Origin: Micractinium sp. NFX-FRZ | Taxonomy: Eukaryota; Chlorophyta; Trebouxiophyceae; Chlorellales; Chlorellaceae | DNA: 21,582 nt | Assembly: GCA_029339195.1 (NCBI GenBank) | Contig: JAPTJF010000677.1 | Location: forward strand, 1 to 21,582 | Reading direction: 5' to 3' | Part shown: positions 15,186 through 21,582 of the stretch, piece after piece | How the letters are laid out: each line of letters begins with the position of its first letter | How positions within the stretch are numbered: the first letter of the stretch is position 1 | Position numbers and translations under genes: made by a program | Notes under the pieces: model-generated | Told to the model about the DNA's origin: nothing | The model's database searches: none | Seen by the model: only the letters and a program-made list of their open reading frames with translations

Positions 15186-15961
15186 GAGGAACCTGCTGCA
15201 CCCTGCCGACCGGCTCCACCTCCTGCAAAGTTCTCCCCTTCTTAGCGCTGATCATGCGCGACGCGTGACGCACCGTGCAAACGAGTGCAATGCACCACTC
15301 AACTTGGCCTGCCGCATGGTGTGGGGCGTGCCCACCGCCCACTGCTCGCGGCCAGCTCTCGCACCCTTGCAGACCGCCCTCCCAGGCCCTATCAGTGCCT
15401 TGCCGCCCCTGCCCTTGCATACCTCAGATCCAGCTGTCCTGTTTTTAAACCCTTTCACGTTCCCAGCTGTTACTAATTTGTTTGTTTTGGCGGGGGGTGA
15501 GCCCGACACCACTGACACCCTTTTGCCAATTAAATGATATCACACGCCCCCTACCCCATCATTCTTCTGTAGCGTTTGTTGTGCTCGGCGAGCAGCACCC
15601 CTCTGCCATCGCCTCATTGTGGCTGCACTGCGCTGCGCTGCACTGCAGACCCTCAATCTGTTTTCCTTCAAAACCCCCCCGTTCCATCCTTTTTTTCCAC
15701 ACCACAGCTGAAGCACCCTGCCCCAACCACCTCGACTACCAAGTCAGTGAACTGCAACTGGGCCACCCCTGTCCAACCCTGCCCTAACCGGCCCAACGGA
15801 TCGCGTGCCGCCCCCTGCCTGCTAAACCTGTCCTCTCTATCGTCTCGCATTTCCTGCTCTTGCTGCTCCGGCGTGGCTGCTGCTGACTTAACGCCCTTTT
15901 ATCTGCAGTACCGGCCTCGCCGCGGCCCCACGCACGTGCCAACCTTGCTGCCGCACAGCAG

Positions 15962-17518
15962 CACCCGTCATGGTACCAGCCTGCCACGGTAAAGGGCACC
16001 CACTCCACCGGTGGGTGCCCTTTCGGCTCTCCAAGCCACCCCATGTACATGGTGACCGCGTGTAACACCAACTCTCGCCCAGCTGTGCCAAGCCGATACA
16101 GATTCCCCTGAATGGAGGCAGCCCACAGGAGCCGGGCCATCTGAGACTGCCAGACCGCCTCGCCGCAGCTGTGCGGGGCAGCCAGTGGCCCTTGTTCCCT
16201 TGGGCCTTATGACCAAGCACCCCATTGCGTGGGCCTGTGTGCGGTGTGGGGTCCGGTTGGCTGGTTCCAGCCCTGGCTGAGGTGCACACACTTCCCACGG
16301 GGTTACACGGGGTGCAGGCTGCACCGGTAACGTGCCGGCAGGGTATGTGGGGCCACACAGGGTCTTAAATGACACCGGGGGATGTGGCGCTGGCGCCAAG
16401 CCACTCTGCAAGCGGCACCCAGCGGATGCCGGAGAGAGGCTGGTGGCTGCCAGCTGGCGCAAAACGCTCTGTGGCACACTTTCCCACGCCCCGCCTCGGC
16501 GAGTACCGGCGCCGCCAGCCTGGCATTGCTGGGGCTGTCCGGAAGAGACGCTTCCAGGGGGCCTTGGAGGGTGCAAGGTTGCATCAGCAAGACAGCTCCT
16601 CTGCGCGTGGCCACAACAGCTGTGGCATGGTAGCTAGAGGGGCCATCGACACCGACAGAGGTCATCGACACCTCCGCCCCAGCCTGCTGCCAGCTTGCTG
16701 CCCTTCGTGCAGGGACGTCCGGACGGTGCCCAGGCATCCATGCCAAGGGGCGCCCGCGGTTCCCAAAGCCTCCAAGGCATCTCAAATGCGTTGATGGTCC
16801 CTGATTGATGTGAGATGAGAGTACGAGTCGGCAGGGACACTGCCCTCACCTTGCTCGTTACGCTTTTCGAGGTTGCCTGGCTGCCAGCCTGGCATGCCAC
16901 CCCCTGCCGGCTGCAACCAGTCTGGAATCCCTGCTGCCTCCCTCTTTCAGACACAGCTCCAGGCTGAGGACCACAGCTGGCGTACAGAGCGGGAGAGCAC
17001 CACCCCAACTCCCAGGCAGCCACACATGAGCACACACCGTGACAGGGCTTGTCCCGCCCATGTGGCATCAACCCGCCGCCCGCACCGTTCACCCACCCAC
17101 AAACAGGCCCAGCCCGTCCACTGTGTGCACGCCTCACCAGCCACCGCCTGAGTGCCACCTTTTAATGAAATCAAACAACATGCCCTCGGGCAAGGCTTCA
17201 GGGAACCGGCCGAGGTGGGCCCCCCGCTCTGGCGGCCCTCGGGCGGCATGAGAGGGGCGGGCACAAGCACCCGGCGCCTGGCGTCCACGTTCCAGCCAGC
17301 CAGCCGGATGTTTCCAGGGACCCCATGATGCCTCCAAGGCGCATGATGTCTTCATACTTTTCATCCCCACTTGGTATCGAAGCAGTATCCCACTCCGACC
17401 CCTCAATGCGCAATGTAATGTGCCTTCCCTTGTTCTGGCACGCATATATCCGCGCTGCCAGGGTGGGCGCGGCCGGCAGCCCTTCGAATGTTGGGATGCT
17501 AGGCACGCCATGGTCCAT
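15962..17518 (-). other. Possible unrecognised minus-strand gene or gene remnant
   Basis: Several minus-strand segments have balanced, non-repetitive amino-acid composition unlike the shadows around them. One opens at 17518 with ATG just after a pyrimidine tract and CCAG (near 17524-17540), and runs MDHGVPSIPTFEGLP then through RIYACQNKGRHITLRIEG to about 17320. One ends at about 17137 (LPEGMLFDFIKRWHSGGG) before a strong GTGAGG donor. One starts near 16174 after a CACAG and runs MARLLWAASIQGNLYRLG to about 15962. The first and second are one frame apart, and the donor and acceptor pairs I tried did not join them. It may be a decayed or transposon-derived gene, or a real gene with exons I misplaced. 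I recognise no family. Confidence 0.3.
15991..16023. repeat. Perfect 13-bp hairpin
   Basis: Arms 15991-16003 and 16011-16023 are exact reverse complements (AAAGGGCACCCAC and its partner) around a 7-base loop. It lies within one of the protein-like minus-strand stretches, between the SBP genes, and about 40 bp before a TGTAA at 16061 on the plus strand. It has no T-run of the kind a bacterial terminator would have. Confidence 0.9.
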
Positions 17519-17589
17519 TGCAGCTGGGGCAGATAAAAAGGAACGGCACCCTTCACGGCACCTGGGAGCATGCGCAGCTGCCAGCCACT

Positions 17590-17629
17590 GCCAGCAGACC
17601 AACCTCTGCGCAGAGGTGGGTCTGCTGGC
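17590..17629. repeat. 40-bp near-perfect palindrome
   Basis: Two 20-bp arms meet with no spacer and differ at a single pair (17601/17618). The centre is TGC|GCA. Outside the arms, CAGCTG-type sequence continues loosely symmetrical. It could form a cruciform or be the remnant of an inverted-repeat element. I saw no target-site duplication. Confidence 0.9.
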
Positions 17630-18003
17630 TGCAGCAGCTGCCCAGCTCTGCGGCAAGCGCATTGCCTGCTCGGGCCCGAGATGACTGGCTCAACACAAAC
17701 TGAGCCCCTCTTGCTGCTGCTGCTCAGTGGGGAAGGAGGGGGGTGGGGGGGAGGGCGGTGCCCATCGCATACCAAACCCACACAGACACGTATGAGTGGG
17801 CAGATAATCGGCAGGCGGGCACCCGCTCAAGGCATGCCCTGGTAGGCAAGAAACCCTCATCCAGCCAACCACGGCCGGCCAGCCATTCCTGGGAACCACG
17901 GGCGGCCATCCCAAAAACCCTCAGGCACATCGTCAAGTTGTTGTTAGTAGCACTGCACTTTCCTGCCGCCGCGGCGCCACGTGTGCACAGCTCCAACCTG
18001 TCG

Positions 18004-18017
18004 GTACGGTCAGGTAC
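18004..18017 (+). promoter_or_regulatory. Paired GTAC cores upstream of SBP2
   Basis: Two GTAC tetramers start 10 bp apart (18004 and 18014), so they face the same side of the helix, 62 bp before the proposed SBP2 start codon. GTAC is the established core bound by SBP domains, including copper-response elements in green algae. Autoregulation or cross-regulation by the neighbouring SBP1 is an inference, and the pair could be chance. Confidence 0.4.
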
Positions 18018-18078
18018 GCCCAATGTATCGGCTGTCCGCGCCCTTTCCCCATCCTGGCAGGCTCACAGGCCACGCATT

Positions 18079-19808
18079 ATGTGGGCGCAGTGGGAGGTGC
18101 CCGCAGGCACGCCGTCCGCAGCCCGCGTCACGGACAACCCCGCACCAGGCAGCCCGACAGTAATAGCAGGTGAGCATCCCTGCAGCCGTTAATATGCAAC
18201 GAGGGACGAACCTGGCCAAATCGTCCAGCCGGCTGCTGAGCCACGTTGGCCGGCTCCCTGCCCCGCGGGTGGCACCTGCGCTCAGCTGCCATTTGCCGAG
18301 GCCCCCCCGGCTGGAACGGTTGCAGACGCGCAGATTTCCAGCAGTGGCACGCGCGACGACGTCCTGGCGTCCGGAGTGGCCAGCGACAGTGCTGCCGGCG
18401 AGGGCGGCGGTGGCCAGCAACAGTGCCAAAGCAGCGCCGGCGAGCGCCCGCGCCCGGTCAACACCACGTGCCGCGTTCCGAACTGCCTCACCCGCCCATG
18501 CAACAGCTATGGCAAGGTGAGGCCTGGGTGGCGGGTGGGAGGCTGGATGGGCAGTGTGTGCGCAGGGGGCATGGCGTGGCACTCACCAGGACGGCCCCGT
18601 GGAGGGTTCACTGCGCTGTGGAAGGTGCCGCCGACCTCCGGCAATGACCATGCCACAGCTGGGCTGCACAAGCCGCATGCCCCGAAACACGCCGCATGCC
18701 CCCAAAATCTGCACACATGTGGTGTGCTCGTTCCCAACAGCCAGGTGTGTTGTGTGCTGTGGCCCGCCAAAGAGGTAGGGGTGCCCGGTCCAGGGGCTGG
18801 CGGGTACGGGCACCAAGAGCTGGTGAGGGCGGCCTCCCCGCACCCCGCTAAGTGCCTGCCCCATGAGGGACACCAAAACAGGCGGTGCTACCCTTTAGCC
18901 ATCCCACTCTCCTCCCAGCCCTTCCTCACAACTCCGGCCTTGGCCAGCCGCCACGCCCAGGCGGGGCGGGCTGGCATTGGCATGCTCCTGGCGCCTGCCC
19001 AACCCCCGCCACCAGCTGGCCTCTGCCTGACCCCCCACTGACTGACAGCTGCCCCTGCCTGACCCCACAATTGCTTGCTGCCTACAGAAGCATCGAATAT
19101 GCGCCCGGCACTACTCAGCTCCCGTGGTGGAGCTAGAGGAGGGCAGGCCGGCGCGCTTCTGCCAGCAGGCAAGCAGGAGGGAGGGGAGCGGGCATACGGG
19201 CGAGAGCCTGCACCGCGCCGCAGCAGTGGGGGGGGCAGCGGCGGCGGCGGGGGTGGCGGCAGGTGTGGAGCGCCTGGTAGCGTCTGTCCTGAAGCAGGCA
19301 GTCTGAGCATTGCCAGGCTGGTGCACGGTGTGGCTCGTCACCATCTGCATGGCAGTGCCAGGTGGCGCGTGGCGCACCCTCAGCATACGTCAAGGGCGCA
19401 ATGCACTGTCCCCTGCCCCACCAGCCTCTCGCTCACACGCACCGCGCGTGTGCCCATGCAGTGCGGTCGGTTGCATGATCTGGAGGCTTTCAACAGCGAT
19501 CAACGGAGGTAAAGGGGGGTGAAAGTCCCGTTCGAGCAGGTATTCTACATACGTTGCTGAAGAACCAGTGCTGCTGCATGGGCTGATCGTTCAAACTCTG
19601 AAGAATTCTGCACTCACACCTGCCCTCCACTTGCCTGCCTCACACCCCTGCACTTGCTTGTATCCTCCGGCCCCTCCCTCCTCCCGACTCTGCAGCTGTC
19701 GGAACAGCTTGGATCGGCAGGTGGCACGGAGGAAGCGGCGGAGGCTGGAGCGTCAAGCGGGCGGCGCGGCTGCTGAGCAGCTGCCTGGCGCGCACGTCCC
19801 TGCTGCCG

Positions 19809-19844
<36 letters not shown>

Positions 19845-21313
19845 CGGAACAGCAGGCGCAGCAGCAAAGGCAACAGGGGCAACAGCGGAGGCAGTGGGCT
19901 GAGGGCGCAGCGCTGGTGGCGCCGCAAGCCCCCGAAATCCTGCAGCAGGTGCAGCAGCAGCGCGCCGCCCATTTGGAGCCGGTGCTGGCGCAGACCCCTC
20001 CAGGAATGCAACAACCACAGCAGCCACAGCAGCCAGAGCAGACACAGCAGCCAGCGTACCAGCTGCTGCCCCTGCGAGCAGGCGCTGCCAGCTGGCAGTT
20101 GCCGGCACCCAGCACGACCACAGCGCACGCACAGCACTTCTCCTCTTCCGCCAACGTGGCACCTGCCAGCTGGGCAGCACAGGCGGGGTCCCAGCTGCTG
20201 CAGCAGGGACCGCTGCCCCTCACGTCTCAGCAAGCCTCTCTGCCAGTGTCGCAGCAGGCATCCCGGACGCTCACGCAGCAGCCTCTGCAGCAGCAACAGG
20301 GGCAAGCTCAGCTGCAGCAGCATGCGCAGCATGCGCAGCAGCAGCAGCAGCAGCAGCAGCAGGCAGCGCAGCAAACGCAAGGACGACAGCAGCAGCAGGC
20401 AGCGCAGCATCCGCCGCCGCCGCCGCCGCAGCAGCAGCATGCATCCCAGCAGCATGCATCGCCGCAGCAGCAGCCGCAGCTGGCGGCCGTGTCACCTGCG
20501 CCTGCACGCTCCACCTGCGCGCCTCTGATGCAGCGGGAGGCGACGCAGCTGTGGCAGCTGGCGCAGCAGGTGGAGCAGGCGTCCCGCCCTGGGGCCCAGG
20601 ATGCAGCTGCACAGCAGGCTCAGCAAGCTCAGCAAGCTCAGCAGGCACAGCAGGCTCAGCGGGATCAGCAGGCGTGTGTGCAGGTGCCCTTCGAGCTAGC
20701 CAAGCAGCTGCTGACGCTGCTACAAGAGCTGCTGACAATGGCGCCCCGCACACATGGCCCGGACAGCGCCAGCCTTGGGCCGCCTGCCCAGTCCAGCGGC
20801 AGTGGAGCCTCGGGGCCTGGGGCTGGCGCCGCTGGGCTGGGTGCTTTTGCAGGCACAGGTTCCGCCATCACATGCGCTGCCCCACAGGCGCTGTGGCCGC
20901 AGCAACAGCGGCCGGAGGCGGGCGTGGCGCAACAGGAGGAGCAGCGGCAGCAGCAGCAGCCACAGCCACAGCAGCAGGGGCAACAGCAACTGCCAGAGCT
21001 TCTAGCAGTGCCGTCCCCCCACCAGCAGCAGCAGCAGCATCACCAGCAGCAGGCGCAGGCACAGCCACAGCCTCCGCCGCTGCCACCACCACAGCAGCAG
21101 CAGCAGCAGCCACAACCGCAGCAGCGGGGGCAAGAGCATGAGCCACAGCCTTCACCGCTACCGTCACCGCAGCAGCAGCAGCAGCAGCATCACCAGCAGC
21201 TCGCATCAATGCTGGCAGCTGCCCTGCTGAGCCAGGCATTGGGGCACCGGGTGTGTGAGCATGGCCAGGCTGCCAGCCTGCAAGACACGATGGCCCAGCT
21301 GCAGTCCAGGTGA
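18079..21313 (+). CDS. SBP-box (SQUAMOSA promoter-binding-like) transcription factor 2, 5 exons, long poly-Q tail
   Basis: Model: 18079-18169, 18326-18516, 19088-19168, 19462-19508, 19696-21313; phases close to 675 codons. Zinc site 1: C79, C84, C99, H102. Zinc site 2: C119, C122, H126, C138. The basic stretch VARRKRRRLERQ follows. Exons 3 and 4 have exactly the same lengths (81 and 47 bp) and phases as in SBP1, and intron 3 is again GC-AG. Exon 5 encodes an uninterrupted ~538-residue tail dominated by Q, A, P and H with many CAG runs. It holds a helix VQVPFELAKQLLTLLQELL at about 462-480 (nt 20680-20736) that is shared with SBP1, and a final helix (MLAAALLSQALG). Domain exons 2-5 are firm. 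Exon 1 is chosen because it is the only in-frame ATG before a good GCAG|GTGAGC donor with the right phase. It is probably a nuclear regulator; targets are unknown. Confidence 0.85.
19169..19461 (+). other. GC-AG intron splitting zinc finger 2 of SBP2
   Basis: The exon ends CCAGCAG at 19168 and the intron begins GCAAGC, the same donor as in SBP1. It ends CATGCAG at 19461. Splicing joins CQQ to CGRLH. The intron is twice the length of its SBP1 counterpart (293 against 145 bp) and otherwise differs from it, so the donor is conserved while the body is not. Confidence 0.85.
20336..21192 (+). repeat. CAG-rich coding microsatellites in the SBP2 tail
   Basis: Clusters of CAG codons, with CCG and CAC runs, recur at about 20336-20362, 20388-20475, 20611-20671, 20935-20990, 21022-21060, 21090-21125 and 21169-21203, with shorter ones around 19810-19870. 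They encode poly-Q and H/Q/P stretches. The motif CACCAGCAGCAGCAGCAGC with CATCACCAGCAG recurs near 21020 and 21170, suggesting duplication within the tail. Confidence 0.8.
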
Positions 21314-21582
21314 TCCCGGGTGCCCCCATGGGCACATGGCTGACACCAGGGCAGCGCTGCTTGGGCCAGCCACATGCACAAGGCGGAGCACGGGCGGGCG
21401 CTGCGGCAGCGCTCTGCATCTGTTGCCAGCCAGCAGCCAGGGCCTTGCCCAACGCACTCGCCTCCCAAGGCAGACCACCCGCCGCTGGTGCTGCCACCAC
21501 TATGAGGATGGAGTTCCCCCTAATATGGGGTTCAGGGGTGGGGGTTTAGGGGGGTATCAGGGGCAGGTTCAGGTACCTCTAA
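21314..21582. other. 3' flank of SBP2 with a G-quadruplex-like run
   Basis: No gene is seen. Positions 21527-21563 hold five G-runs of four or more, separated by TTCA, T, TTTA and TATCA. This fits a stable G-quadruplex on the plus strand. One spacing contains GGGTTTAGGG, resembling the plant and algal telomere repeat, but only once. No polyadenylation signal for SBP2 was found before the window ends. Confidence 0.6.

Larger units (their letters stand above)
15186..18078. other. Spacer between the two SBP genes, no recognised gene
   Basis: This 2.9-kb interval holds the 3' region of SBP1 and the promoter of SBP2. A TGTAA at 16061-16065 could end SBP1 transcripts. No frame gives a domain I recognise. 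The interval contains a perfect hairpin, a long palindrome and several minus-strand stretches of protein-like composition, listed separately. Confidence 0.5.

Noticed and set aside
20308..20514. Cysteine-rich minus-strand frames opposite CAG runs in SBP2, resembling metallothionein
   Set aside because: They are the reverse complement of glutamine codon runs (CTG/TGC read as Cys) and have no independent signal.
21540..21554. Chromosome end or telomere array
   Set aside because: Only one TTTAGGG-like unit is present and neighbouring spacings differ, so a telomere cannot be claimed.

Overview
The window reads as nuclear DNA of a green alga (Chlorophyta; a core chlorophyte is my inference). It is very GC-rich. 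Genes are cut into many short exons by short introns, mostly GT-AG. Proteins carry long runs of Q, S, G, A and H, two products have plastid-targeting-like N-termini, and a TGTAA polyadenylation-type signal follows one gene. I see no prokaryotic operon, tRNA, rRNA, CRISPR array or recognisable transposase.

Layout. (1) 641-6220, minus strand: an 11-exon gene for a radical-SAM rRNA/tRNA adenine-C2 methyltransferase of the RlmN family, 589 codons. All exon phases close and both catalytic cysteines are present. (2) 6221-6646: a 426-bp divergent promoter region. (3) 6647-10403, plus strand: an 8-exon gene for a TGD3/MlaF-type ABC ATPase of plastid lipid import, 452 codons, with an unusual histidine-rich insertion before the H-loop. 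Its stop-codon region is the first unit of a 23-bp tandem array. (4) 10404-12039: 3' UTR and spacer with a 12-bp minisatellite that encodes a GxxxG peptide. (5) 12040-15185, plus strand: an SBP-box transcription factor, 8 exons, 475 codons. (6) 15186-18078: spacer with no recognised gene, a perfect hairpin, a 40-bp near-perfect palindrome, and minus-strand stretches that look coding but do not assemble. (7) 18079-21313, plus strand: a second SBP-box gene, 5 exons, 675 codons, a tandem paralogue of the first with a very long glutamine-rich tail. (8) 21314-21582: 3' flank ending in a G-quadruplex-like run.

How they relate. The methyltransferase and the lipid-import ATPase are head to head and both are probably plastid proteins, so shared control is plausible. 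The two SBP genes are a local duplication. Introns interrupt the SBP domain at the same three positions and phases in both, and one is a GC-AG intron splitting the second zinc finger.

The most unusual signal is a recurring pattern: degenerate copies of exon edges, often including the splice site, lie inside the neighbouring intron, typically about 75-110 bp from the real edge. I found clear cases in both divergent genes and weaker ones in the SBP genes. One of them creates an in-frame alternative acceptor carrying a mutated second Walker B motif. All exon models come from reading the sequence by eye; none is supported by transcript data.
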